Source: Takakia lepidozioides (taxonomy: Eukaryota; Streptophyta; Takakiopsida; Takakiales; Takakiaceae). Taken from it: DNA of 64,000 nucleotides. Below are positions 36,433-47,459 of this stretch, piece by piece (position 1 is the first letter of the stretch; each line of letters opens with the position of its first letter). The notes under the pieces are model-generated. The model had not been told where the DNA came from and did no database searches. It was given only the letters and a program-made list of their open reading frames with translations. The stretch spans positions 80,208,756 through 80,272,755 of the forward strand of contig CM060731.1 in assembly GCA_030704615.1 (NCBI GenBank). The letters run 5' to 3'. Position numbers and translations under genes: made by a program.

Positions 36433-37000
36433 CAGGATCCAAAGCTCAGCAGCTCTCTGCTTCCTACATCCATCACCACCGTGCTTTGTTCATCCATCCA
36501 CCCATGTTTTCATCCTTTTGTTTTCTTTGTAAGGGCCCATTAACAGAGCACACCAGATAATAGCGAGATTTGAGCCGAGGATTATGTACTATGGAACAGT
36601 CAGGGCCGGGCCATTCTGCCTCCCGAGCTACCTGGCCCTGAATTTACTTAACGGAGGGGCAAAAATGGCAGAAAAACCACCCCCTGACCATACCTTGTAC
36701 ATTATCCTGTCCACTTCCGCACTTGTGATCTCAAATTGACATTCATAATCCAAATAATATGTAGAGCAGTTTCATTGGGGGCTGTTCATTCTAGTGGGGG
36801 GCTTATGTAGTAAGGCCACGTGTATTAAGGAATGAGATCAAGGGGTCAAAAAAAAGAAGGGAGCAAATTTAGATAGGGAGTCTTGTAGGGCTGACATGTG
36901 TCAAGGGCCTTCTAGAAGGGTCCCACCGCCCTCAGAGGGTGTATAAGGGATGGCCCCTTCTTACTGCATACTAACTTAGTACTTACTAAATTAGTAAGTA
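36433..37000. other. Spacer between SINE and TIR element
   Basis: No gene is supported. A short palindromic stretch around TTAGTACTTACTAAATTAG immediately precedes the TIR element and may have been part of its insertion site. Confidence 0.3.
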
Positions 37001-37735
37001 CCGTCCCTGGACAATCGTTTAGACGATAATTAATTCAAAATAAAATTGCCTAATCAATTCTGTGAATTTTTCAGATTTTGGCCTAATTGTTGGGAAATTA
37101 TGGGACCAAAGTGCCTAATGCCCAAAAATTCCATCAAAAAACTTGCAAGCCTCTTCTTATGTTGTTTGTAATAAGATCAAAATTTCTTTGAACAAAAATC
37201 AATACAAATATATGTGTGCGGGGAAATAACTAGCCTACCAGCCTACCACAACTCAAGAGTACCATTATGTAAGAGGCTTCACCATGCACCGGCATACCAA
37301 TATGAAAACCAGTGTACCCAATGACCAATGTATCAAAGCCCTGAACCAGCATGCCTACCCAATGACCATTGTACCAAAGCCCTGTACCAACGTGCCTACA
37401 CTAGTGTGGACTAATATTGAACTCACCTAAAGTGTGAGAGCGAAGGGAGAGCTTGCCTAGCTTGAGCCTTGGAGCACCGCGTACAACAAAGAGGGGCATT
37501 TTTAGGGTTTCAAAGAAAATGAAAGGTAGCTGGAGCCACCCATGGGCATTGGGTGTCTATTTTGTAATTTTATTCTTAAGGAAATAAATGTTTTCTCTTC
37601 TCATGTGCCTAATTTAAAAAAATTATAGCATGAAGATGCCTAATTTGAGAAATTGTTTTCAAAACATGCCTAATTTTCTGATTGATTGATTCTATTATTA
37701 GGCGCAAAAATGCCTAAATGGTTGTCCGGGGACGG
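37001..37735. mobile_element. 735-bp terminal-inverted-repeat DNA element, non-autonomous
   Basis: The left end CCGTCCCTGGACAATCGTTT and the reverse complement of the right end, CCGTCCCCGGACAACCATTT, match at 17 of 20 bases. The element is flanked by TA on both sides (36999-37000 and 37736-37737), consistent with a TA target duplication as in Tc1/mariner-type elements. The interior is AT-rich with many GCCTAA strings in both halves and no transposase frame. Superfamily assignment rests on only two flanking bases and is tentative. Confidence 0.75.
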
Positions 37736-37949
37736 TAGTGGGCTCTCCACAGGCAGGCCCCCCTAAAAAACAGCAAACATGAATCTATTAATTAGTAGAA
37801 ACCACATTCATTGCTGGATGAATCCATCCCAAATGCAATACACTTGAATATGTCCCATCAACAAATTAACGTGCCGTATTTTCTGGACGTTGTTCTCAGA
37901 AGTGGTCGCTAGTAGTGCGGAGCAACGCCAAGCCCTAGTTCTGTTTTCT

Positions 37950-38082
37950 TCCTCAGCTCTCTCTGTACTTGAGCAGGTAGCCTTCAGACCCTCCATTGGG
38001 CCCTCGAGGGCTTGTGTGTTGAGCAGTAGGCTCTGTAAATTCACTCGACATTAAAGTAACTTTATCTTTATCTTTATCGCTT
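37950..38082 (+). repeat. Dispersed 3'-tail repeat, copy 1
   Basis: GGCTCTGTAAATTCACTCGACATTAAA is followed by (CTTTAT)n. The same tail recurs at 54758-54815 (GGCTCTGTAAATTTGCCGGA, then CATTAAATAAACTTGAACTT). A simple-repeat end after a conserved string fits a retroposon 3' terminus. Confidence 0.55.
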
Positions 38083-38261
38083 CAAACTTTATTTTCAGAG
38101 GAGCTGATTCTTAAGAAGGGTCATTTTGATGTCCCATAGCCACAAGTTCAAAGGAGCTGATTTTTATGAAGGGTCGATGTCTTGTCAGACTGGTGATTCA
38201 TTGTGAAAGGAGTCCCAGATCAGAGTCTGGATTTGCAATGTAGTGCAGTCATTTGCGTTCC

Positions 38262-38460
38262 ACTTATAATAATAATAATATAATAATATGACGCCTCCCC
38301 AAGGGGCCGTAACTTATGGTGTCACTTGACCCCCAAGGGCTACTGCCTTCCAGCAGGAAGGTGGACACCTTCATCACACACCAGACGGTGGTTTGAACCC
38401 ACAACCACATCCAACGTGGTCTGTGCCCATTACCACTGGGCTACATGCTGGTTATCTTAC
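38262..38460 (-). mobile_element. tRNA-derived SINE, most complete copy
   Basis: Read on the minus strand it has a pol III A box (TAGCCCAGTGGTAATGGGC, near 38443-38425), a B box (GGGTTCAAACC, near 38400-38390) about 40 bases downstream, a tRNA-unrelated body, the tail motif GACACCATAAGTTACG (38323-38308), GGCCCCTTGGGGAGGCGTCA and an (ATT)n end at 38289-38265. This layout is the textbook SINE plan. CTTACAAT on the right and CTTATAAT on the left may be the target duplication, though the left copy merges with the tail. Confidence 0.85.
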
Positions 38461-38976
38461 AATATATGCAGGTGGTTGTGAGAGGCTGCCACTTGCAACA
38501 ATACAAGGTGGAAGCTGGAGAAGGCTGGGGTCTCAACAAAATTGTCTTTGGAAACATGAAGCCTTTTAAGCCAGTGGAGGGTGAAGACTATTCCCGGCAG
38601 GACCAGTCTAGTGTCAAATCTGTATGAATGGAGGTTGAACTTAAAGACAGGTTCTCTTTCACGACCCGGGCACAACCCTCCTCTTATAAGTCTCCCACTG
38701 ACTGCAGACCCACCACTTTCTAATCAATTCGTCCCCTGTTTGCCCAAAAAAAAGCCAAACAGAAAAAACCCACCAGCAACTTCAATCTTAGGGCTTGTAT
38801 CTTTTAGGGAGGAGCCAATAAACTCCAATAGTAAAGCAATATCAGTAAGAAGAAATATTATTTGCGAAAAGCAGAGTACATCCAGCCTGGATGAATGCAT
38901 GGATTGGTGCATATCAAACCAACAGCAAGGAGAGTCTCCAGTTAGTCAATTTGGAATGTGAAATGGAGGAAGAAGA

Positions 38977-41900
38977 TTAATCACAAATGAAAGAAGCCTC
39001 GGCGTTCTGGTCGCTGGAATACAAGCAGGGGTGCTGCTTGAATCCTTGTTGGGCGAGCACACTGCGAACTTGTGTGACTAAGCTGCGGTTAGAGATGGGA
39101 CCCCGCGTCTTGGCCAAAACGATTTGAATTGCATTGCTGAAAGCTCCATAAGAATCCACTTTGTTCTTGCTTGGATTAGCATCTGCTGAGGTCTCGTCAT
39201 GCTGACACCCACTTAGAAGAATACCAGCATCAGATGGCAGACGTTCACTCTTACTAGGTCTCATCCCACTGTAGGCTGCTTCAGGAGGTGGAGGAGCACC
39301 TCCCTGTACAGCAGGAGCCACATAATTAGCAGCTTGGTTGTAGCTTTGATCGCCCAGTTTTGTCTTGAGGAACTGACCAGCCACACTCTCAACCATTCCC
39401 ATCCATCCACCACTGTTGCCACCTCCACTCTGCAAACATAGTAAGTAGATACTTGCTCAGCCGGTCCCGGTATCAGGTTGTGGATAACAAAACAACAATC
39501 TCTACATGGCTCTCCCTCCTCTGGAACTAATGATCTTTTTCTTCTCCTAATTTCCCCTTCTCCTGCAATGCGACAAGGCTACGAATGGGACAAAGGAATG
39601 ATTCACAACATGTCACCAAGGGAGTTTTCAAAAGGTGTAAACATGCAAACCGAATGTACCTTGAGCTGGTTGAGAATGACGTTCACGAACGTTTTTACTG
39701 CTGGGCTGGCATCATCTCCAAACATGTCAAAGATCGTAGTCCGAATGTTCCCTACTTTAACATTCTGTCCTGTTCGTTCGCTCAAAATCTCTGTCAGAGT
39801 CTCAATGGAGAGACTTTTATTCTGGAAGTGTGGCAGAGGTTCACAATAACCTCCCTCAGTATAAGCATTCCCACCATAGACTGGTTCCCGTCTATCGTAG
39901 TGACCATAGCCTTCACCCTCCCTCCTTTCATGCCGGCCGTAGCCTTCGTCCTCCCTCCTTCGATGCTGGCCATAGCCTTCGTCCTCCCTCCTTCCATGCC
40001 GGCCATAGCCGTCATCTTCCCTCCTTTCATGACGACCATACCCTTCTTCCTCCCTTCTTTCAGGCCAGCCATAGCTGCCTTCCTCCCTTCTCTCCCCCTG
40101 CAACAGTTCCACTACGGAGGTGCGTCAAAAATCTGAGCTTTGGTGAAGCAAACCACAAAACACTTTAGCATCCGGAGACACAAGGCCAAGCACCAGAAAT
40201 CCAGTCAGGTAACACTGGATGTGATTAGAACTGTCACACCATACCAGGCCCATGAGAAAGTCAATTGTGGGCGTGAGAGGTCACAATTAGATCCAATGCT
40301 GGAACTCAACATTTTGAAGTGTAAGACATGGCAAATCAGTACAATGAGTGCTCTTTTCAAGACAACACGTTGATAGCCGGAGCTTTTGAACATCAAGGGC
40401 CGGGCAGTCATGGTTTTGCATCCATGCCAACCCGAGCGAGTTGGAGGCCAGGATTGTGGTTGTAGGCCTGCAACCAGAACCTAACAACCAGAAAACATCT
40501 CTTTGCTGAAATTCACAAATACTGATCAGGTACGGATTTCGAAGGAGCATGCACAGCAAACTTGCACAGTGAAACCTTGCCTGATATTCATAGCCTCCCA
40601 CATATTCTCCTCCATCGTGTCTGTACTCTCCACCAGGATGTCTGCTCCCTTCCCATCCATACCCTTGCTCTCCATGTCGTCTCTCACCTCTGTGCCGGTC
40701 GTGTGCATCATGATGTCCCTCCCCCTCGTGCCGTCTATCGTCATCACTTGGGAAGATGAAATCTCTTGTTTTATTTTGGTCATATCCACTCTCCTCATGC
40801 CGCCCCTGCTTGCTCAAAGCTGACAACCCTTGGGAAAACATCCCCATAAGGCCAGTGTTCTGCTCCTCTCCACCATGGCCTTTCTTCACATAGGACTCCA
40901 GACCCTTCTGCAGACCCTGAGAGACCAATCCCATGAGCCCTCCTGATCCACCCTGATGTCCAATTTGCCCTCCCCCTTGTCCGCTTGTTGCATGCCCAGT
41001 TGGGGGGATGCTGGCATATGTCATCAAACCACCCCCAATCTGTTCCTTTTCAGAATCAATTAGACCTCCACTGTGGCATGAATCGGATATAAAAGTGAAT
41101 CTAACCCCTGCAGGAATTTTGTCCACCACCTCCCGAAAATCATCATCTGTAGACACACAACTTCAGATACTCAGAAAACAGGGAGTAGAACAGAAAAGGG
41201 CTGTAAAAGAGGGAGAGAGGAAGCTGCCAGAAGGTTCAAACAGATTATTGAGGATTGCTAACATAACGCTTGAAACTTTATTATTAGGGAAGAAAACCAT
41301 ATAATGCACCACTAGCAAGGATACAGCACTGTCAAGAGGGACAAAATGAAGAAAGATAGACCTGTCAGGAAATTCATGTCAGTAGGCACAATAGCCTCTT
41401 CCTTCCCTGTGTCATCAGCCTCTCCACTCTCCCCTGGCACCTGTCACAGTGGTACCATGGTCACCATATTGAAGTAGCACTGTGGTTGAGACAATATTAC
41501 CTGTCCCCAAGGTACTAGCTTGACTGCTCTAAATTAGATTGACTGCGTCATCATGAGACACATCCATGCTCAAAATTTTGAAGCAGCAATTTTGTTGGAT
41601 CCTTACCTCAGATAATGAGTGAAGCTTTAGTCAAAACATTCATGGAGATCATTGCATACATTTCATACTCTTTCTTTCTCACTCTCAAACACACGACACC
41701 GACATTCATGCTCTGCTCAGTCACAGACACATTTCTCAACTAGACCATCCACCAGCTCTAAGCACATTTCCTTGCTAAACCTCCATACAATGAGTACTGC
41801 ATCTTCACCTGCGTCCCGTGACCACTATAGTGAAAGACCAGACTATCCCCAGGTCCAACTCCTTTGATGAGTTTTGCCAGTGAGGATCGAATGTTGGCCC

Positions 41901-42075
41901 CAGTAGGTTGTGGCAAGCTTTTGTCAGTATCAAGAAGCACAAGAATGTCCGCCTCATCGAATCCAAACTGTTCAATGAGGCATTTTTTCATACGCGTCAC
42001 ATCGTTGGCACACCCATGAAGCTCGCACTTCGTGCCTGGGTAGTTGCACCCCACTAGAAGCGCCCTCTTTGACAT
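38977..42075 (-). CDS. Type II metacaspase (metacaspase-4-like) with expanded linker
   Basis: Calcium-activated cysteine protease cleaving after Arg/Lys, acting in plant cell death and wound signalling. Exons 42075-41809, 41440-41362, 41146-40581, 40097-39660 and 39429-38977 give 600 residues. The start [15 protein letters not shown] is family-typical and lacks the zinc-finger prodomain of type I. Catalytic His86 lies in HYSGHGTQ and Cys139 in DSCHSGG, the same numbers as AtMC4. The p10 domain is intact ([25 protein letters not shown], ending EASFICD). The linker is far longer than in typical 400-residue homologues: a Gly-rich part, an Arg/His/Gly/Tyr-rich part, then about six [10 protein letters not shown]-like repeats. 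The exon 3-4 junction requires a GC donor (CAG|GCAAGG at 40581/40580); the nearby GT donor would put the conserved linker end ([23 protein letters not shown]) out of frame. Confidence 0.95.
39900..40095 (-). repeat. In-gene tandem repeat coding for RRE(D/E)(D/E)GYGRH units
   Basis: About six 33-36-base units within metacaspase exon 4 encode variants of [11 protein letters not shown]. The unit length is a multiple of three and the frame is open throughout, which suggests selection to keep the protein intact. It lies in the linker between the p20 and p10 domains. Confidence 0.85.
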
Positions 42076-42427
42076 GGTCCCTGTTTCTCAAAAGACAAAC
42101 AGCCACAATGTCATGCCTCTCTCCACCCACTCTCTTTCAATATTATGTCTCTAATAGTTTATCCCGACCGCAATGTCAGTCTAATACAAAAGCCTCTCTC
42201 TCTCTTTCTCTCTCTCTCAAACTCTCTTAAGCTCAGGGCGGAAGCCTACCTTTCAACAGCAAACAGAAGCAGAGAGGAAAGGGAGAGTGCAATTGCCCGT
42301 AGGGTGGGCACCCTGAAGACAATATTCATTTTCTGATTCATTGTCCGGGGTTCTCTCACCGGAGAGATGCTCTCTTCAAATCTATCCAGGGAATTGTGCC
42401 TGTACCTCTGTTTACCAACTTTGAAAG
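42076..42427. other. Upstream region of the metacaspase gene
   Basis: Probable leader and promoter. A (CT)n tract lies at about 42195-42217, read as (GA)n along the gene. No coding sequence is supported. Confidence 0.45.
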
Positions 42428-42657
42428 TCTTGAGGCTGAGCCAAAGCCCAGGCCCTTTTGGGGCCTAGTTATTGGGCAAACCACACACAGCAGGTTGATG
42501 CTTGTGTAAAGGGATTTCTAGGGATATCTGGAAAACCCGGATCAATAGTTTATTCCAAGGTAAGTCTTCCTACCGGCGTCAGCCCCTGACAAAGGTAGGT
42601 TCTGTCCCTTTGTGTTCCGCTCAAACTGGGCGCAGGGTCAATAGCCACAAGGCTACG
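42428..42657 (+). repeat. Dispersed repeat, copy B
   Basis: Homologous in order to 13390-13597, with shared blocks including TTGAGGCT, ATCTGGAAAA, CCAAGGTAAGTC, CAGCCCC, ACAAAGGTAG, AAACTGGGC and GCCACAAGGCTA. Divergence is substantial, so the transposition was not recent. Confidence 0.6.
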
Positions 42658-42763
42658 GCATATTCTGCCGGACGAGGGTAGAAGAGATTTTCAAGGATCT
42701 GAATCTAAGTCCGCAAGCCATGACCCTGCTGGATAAATCTGACTTAGAGGCTGAAGTTTCTAA

Positions 42764-43170
42764 AGCCATCTCTCTCTCTCTCTCTCTCTCCCTCGCAATG
42801 CACAGATCCTTGCTCCAAATGAGCTCCCTACATTCACACTTGCCAGCCTCTGCAAGGCCTAACAGTCACAACATCCTTAGCTCTATCTCCCCTCAATCTA
42901 CCGAGGCATCTCTCAAATTCAACTACATTTCACAACCACGCCTGTCACCACTGCAACTCCTAACTTCTCACAGAGTTAAGAAAACATCTTCTGACCTCTG
43001 TTCCCCTCGATGCACAGATCCTTGCTACGAAACTACCTCCTCGTTGACACACCTCCACACCAGCCCAGCTCTGTTTCCCAGCAACACACAGTTCCTTGCT
43101 CTAAGTGAGCTCCTCGTTTATAGACCTCCACACCTGCCAGCCGATGCAAATCCTACCTTCTCAGAAATCT
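42764..43170 (+). repeat. (CT)n tract and degenerate tandem repeats
   Basis: (CT)n at about 42768-42791 is followed by three loose copies of a unit containing CACAGATCCTTGCT or CACAGTTCCTTGCT (near 42800, 43014 and 43087), with AGTGAGCTCC- and CCTGCCAGCC-like text. The 157-codon frame across it is Ser/Leu/His-rich and is judged not to be a gene. Confidence 0.45.
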
Positions 43171-43283
43171 CTCTCCACCGAAATCGCTCTTGAAATCGCT
43201 CTCTGCAATTCACAGTCTTGACATCGTCTTCCCTCTTTGCCTGGGACCCTCTTGGACTCCATTGTCCCGGCCGAAGCTCCTGA

Positions 43284-43308
43284 GACGTCCGATCTCAGAT
43301 CGGACGTC
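43284..43308. repeat. 25-bp near-perfect palindrome with two GACGTC cores
   Basis: GACGTCCGATCT and AGATCGGACGTC flank a single central C. Each arm carries an ACGT core of the type bound by plant bZIP factors. It lies about 1.2 kb upstream of the metacaspase start; any regulatory role is inference. Confidence 0.5.
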
Positions 43309-44693
43309 AACAGTGCCTGCATCTGGGACCCGCACTGTCGGTCATACCTAATCCACATCCAACACGTGCCGTTGTGACTCCGTCAAATCCTCCGCCAGCT
43401 AGATCAATGGACGGAATCACTTACGGATGTATGAATTTGTGGACGAAATCACTGACTCCGGATCGACAAGGAAGACAGTGCAGCATTGTCTCTCGACCCT
43501 TGGCAGTTGTCTTCGTATGAATTATACAAGGCTGTTTGGGATATTGATAAGTACCACCACAGATTGCGAACGCGCACGAAGCTGTGAAATTATGAGTGGA
43601 GCTTCTTGTACTTTCACGCTTATCTCTCGAATCTGTGGAGAATGAAACCATGAAGTTATTGTGAAATTTTTGCTCGCCTCGCAATGCTGAACTCTCTTCG
43701 TACTTCGTGCCCATATGTGTATGACGAGACTTTACTGGTTTTTGTTTCAGGGTCAGGGAACACTTCTTCTTGAACGCTGACGGAACGAAATAACCTTTTT
43801 GTACTGGTAATCGAGATCCTCATCACGGAATTGACAATATGAGCAAGGCAAGAAGCAAGTGGAGGATTGACAGCCTGCGGAACTCCATCTACGCCAAAGT
43901 CTCAGTGCAAAACTATCTCCGTAAAGGGATTGTCAGAGAGAGAGAGAGTTTCAAAATTCTCGGATCGTTTCGTAGTGTCAGTGGTACAGAAGACTTGCCT
44001 GCAAAGTGCAAGATCAATCTTGGAGCAAAACATCCCCAAAACGAAGTATTTGACCATTCCATCCGCAGCAATGACAATAGAGCATAACTCGACGGCCTAA
44101 TTTGTGATTCCTAGTATGATAGTACGGAATGTCTTCAAAATTCAAGGACAACAGAATCTTTAAGCAAATTCACGATTTACACTGTTCACTTGTTACCAAA
44201 TATGAATAGTGAGTGTTGTACATTTCCACCATGATGGTCTTGTCATGGTGAAGTTCGAAGTGATAACACATGAAGGCGATCTGTTCTGGTTGAGTTTAAA
44301 CGAGGAATACATGTGCGCAAGATTGCTATCGCCATACATGTTCGCCCAATCTACTCACATTCCCTGGAAATTAGCATCTGCTCAACCTCAGAGACATGAG
44401 TGCTGAAGATTGGCTGCAGTAATAAAGAGCAATTAAAGTGTATACTTGCTTTCAACCTGCCTAAGTTTGATTCGTTACAATGGTCACAGACGAATAAAGA
44501 TGCCCACACTGACATTGATCAGCAAGCCATGTTCTCACTTGAAAAATCATTTTCCCTGAAGAACTCACTGCTCATACAAATTTCAGGGCAGCACACAGTC
44601 TTGAGACGAAACAGATATCTTTACATGATCAGAATAAAGGCCAGCAAAGATGTTCCAGTGAGTAGACATAGCAGAAAGAAAATGGCGAAAAAC
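43309..44693. other. Spacer downstream of psaE, no gene seen
   Basis: Several 60-210-codon frames occur on the plus strand but none has a recognisable domain, and the one at 44400-45032 runs antisense through psaE exon 2. The right end will include the psaE 3' untranslated region. Confidence 0.45.
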
Positions 44694-45442
44694 TTAAACT
44701 TCCTCCAGCTCATCAATGGCATAATTGTTTGTAGAGATGCCAGCATAGTTAACTTTCTCAAATCTCACCACCACTGGGTACCTCACTCCCGGTGCCTGCA
44801 CCACACAAGCCAACAGAATACCAGTCTGAGCGACAACCAGAGTCTGGGGGTTCGATTGCAAAGATGGGGAGGCAGCATAGAAACAGATAAATTGCAGCCA
44901 ATTCCAACGATCAATGTACAAAAACCGTCTCTTCCCTTCTGGCACACAGAGAAAAAACAAGCTACGGCATCCCTGCTATCCTTCCAATCTGATGCCCCTC
45001 CCCCTCCCTATTTATCCCCTGTTTCTCATTAATATCTCAGCGTATTGATTTTCGACCAACACAAGATTACCTCAGCTTACATGTGGCACGGTCTGAAATC
45101 AGACGACTCTATATACTCTGTAAGAAAATGGAGAGAGAAAGTTAAGATGCTAACCTGATCAACGGCAACGACCTTTCCAAAGTCATTGTACCAGTACGAC
45201 TCAGGCCTTTTGATCTTCACCTCAGCTCCTCTCTTAGGGCCGATGACTGCCGGCTTCTCTGGGGCCGCCACAGCAGCAGCGGTATCCTCTGAGGCTCTTA
45301 CAGAGAGACCGACGACGCGGCCAGCAGGTCTGGCCACAGGTCTACATTGCACCTTGGTCGAGAAGATGCTGCTCTTCACGCATCCAGCGATGGCGGACAT
45401 CCCTGCCACCGCTCCCACGAAGCTCGAAGCAGCTGTTGCCAT
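44694..45442 (-). CDS. psaE: Photosystem I reaction centre subunit IV (PsaE), chloroplast precursor
   Basis: Stromal subunit of photosystem I that helps dock ferredoxin and supports cyclic electron flow. Two exons, 45442-45155 and 44795-44694, join in phase 0 to give 129 residues. Residues 1 to about 50 form a Ser/Ala/Arg-rich transit peptide ([14 protein letters not shown] start). The mature part has an Ala/Pro stretch, then the conserved SH3-like fold: [49 protein letters not shown] and YAIDELEEV at the C-terminus. The intron falls inside the loop between VVAVDQ and the PVVVRF strand. The start is the only in-frame ATG before the transit peptide. Length and motifs are complete. Confidence 0.97.
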
Positions 45443-46620
45443 GATCAACGCACTGACAGTTGTGGCCGAGGAATTGCAGAAAACGCGAGCAGATTAGCAG
45501 CTGTCGTGACTCGCTGTTTGCAGCTTCGTGTTCCTACACTCAAGGTTCGAGGCAGAGAGACGACGAGTCTACCCGCCAAAACAGTTTTCTCTCCGGGCAG
45601 AGAGGGCAGCATCCACAGATTTTGTATTGTTCGCTGTCACGCGCCAAACACGCGCTATGGGGCAACGGGCAGTCTACCCGGAACAAAAACTAAGTCGACG
45701 GGCCCTTATCTTAGGGCAGCAAGAGGAGCGTGCGCATTGGTTGGCATGGATGTGGGCACCCCTATTATCCGATATCCTACATGGATGACAACTGCAAGTA
45801 TGGATGTGGATGTGTTTCATCCGTAGTGTTTATGGACTTATTAACTTCTGGTAGGAAAACATTTTGAGCAAATATCGGAGATAATGGAATAACACGATAC
45901 CGATGAATGTTCCAGCCAACGGAGTACATTCATCTGTTCCATTCTTTGCTTACAGTATCTCGAGAGAGATGATTCGAGAGAGATGAAGGCAAGCATGTCT
46001 GATCGTAAACATCCCCGGTGCTTGCCTCAATGTAGAGCAAAGGCAAGCTGCACAGAATTCCCCCACATCATCTGTTCCCATTCGCTCCATGTGTTGCCAA
46101 GTAGATCTCGTGCACCGCACCCGCTTACAATACGCTTGGTTTCCCAGTCAAGGGCTTTGGCATTCCAAAGATGTGTGCTTCATGTGTTCTCTCTTGCCTG
46201 CAGGGCGAACTTGATGAGTCTCTTTCTTTGATTTGACGAAGAAGTGATTCTGTCTCATCAATTAATATGACGGGGAATTTAATCCACCCATTAGCTGTAG
46301 CTGGAGCGACATATTGTAGAGAATTATCCAGCTCCAGATCCTTTCCTGCAGGTTTTTTGTTTGACGATGGATAATTTGTAAGTTGTAATCAATCACGACG
46401 AACACTAGCATGCAGCGACCTTCCACCACCACTCATAAATTTCACTATCATAATCTCGATCATATGCAATTTTACTTCATACTATGTCTAACTTACAATT
46501 GAAATCCGCCCGGGAGCAGTCATAATATAGTGAATTGAGTCTAGGGGACAGGTTCCGTACAAGAAACATAGAACAGACTTTGCAATCTGAGCATTTATAA
46601 CAAACTGTTGAGACACTCAC
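45443..46620. other. psaE upstream region and spacer
   Basis: Should contain the psaE promoter and leader. GATAAG is present on the minus strand near 45710, a motif common in light-responsive plant promoters, but a single hexamer is weak evidence. No further exon for the candidate at 46621-46874 was found here. Confidence 0.35.
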
Positions 46621-46874
46621 GTTGCCACCACTCGTAGAAGTAGACATCCATAGCCCTGATCCAGGGGTCTTCGACGATAGCCAGCTACTGTGGGGGGTAG
46701 TACTAGTTTTGCAAGCTGCTTGCTGGACATCATAAATGTTATGTACGCCACCAGCGGAGCGAGGATTCAGGAACACAACGGAATTTAAGAGAGTATAATT
46801 ACTGAATGCTCGACGTTTATTTCCAGAAATTGGTACGAAGGACTCAGGTGTGACCTTCTGATGGAGAGAAGAGC
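46621..46874 (-). CDS. Candidate internal exon of an unrecognised minus-strand gene
   Basis: An open stretch reads SSLHQKVTPESFVPISGNKR, continues through FLNPRSAGGVHNIYDVQQAA and ends TSTSGGN. It is bounded by a plausible acceptor (ATGCAG| at 46875) and a strong donor (AAC|GTGAGT at 46621/46620). No in-frame ATG occurs at its upstream end. The composition resembles an organelle-targeted N-terminal region, but I recognise no family and cannot find partner exons. It may be a chance frame. Confidence 0.3.
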
Positions 46875-47459
46875 CTGCATATCCAGCAGCCAACGACAGG
46901 TTAGCGACAAAGTGTCTTGAAATTAAGGAAGGACCTCGCCGTGAACGGCCTCATGAACTAGGGGAAGGCTCTACTGTGGATTATCTTGACCTCTCCTAGA
47001 CGGGACATTGACAAGGATATGTTGATGGTATGCTCGCACTTCTGATCAACTGATTGTTTGTCAACTCAAATTTTCTTAAGAACAAAGTAGCCATATGTTT
47101 ACCTGATCGCAGCTATCCAACAAGATAATTAGCTGGCTTTAGACTTGCAGACGTCATGAACACGTGTGAGCTCTCCAGATGAAAGAATTCTCTTACCAGC
47201 TGAAGGCAGCTGCATACCTTTCCCAGGAGACCATGTGACCAACTGTGTCCAGCTCTCCGATTGCAGGCGTTCGTGCAAATATGTTGACTGACCGACCATG
47301 TATTATCAAGAGATCGTCTTCAAAACTTTCTGAGAACAACCGCTATCTCATATTGGCTAATCAAATGGAATGTCGCGACCAGTTGAGCTATTGGAGATAG
47401 GACCTAAGTAGATCCATGTATTCAACCGTACAATTATGTTTTGAGGAACAACCAGGACC
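46875..47459. other. Spacer
   Basis: No gene, RNA or repeat is supported in this stretch. Confidence 0.35.

Noticed and set aside
39585-40168. Plus-strand frames of 112-183 codons with Pro/Ser repeats
   Set aside because: They are the antisense reading of the metacaspase linker repeats.
42720-43193. 157-codon Ser/Leu-rich frame
   Set aside because: It is produced by a (CT)n tract and degenerate repeats; no domain or splice support.
44400-45032. 210-codon open frame on the plus strand
   Set aside because: It runs antisense through psaE exon 2, has no known domain and no codon pattern of a gene.
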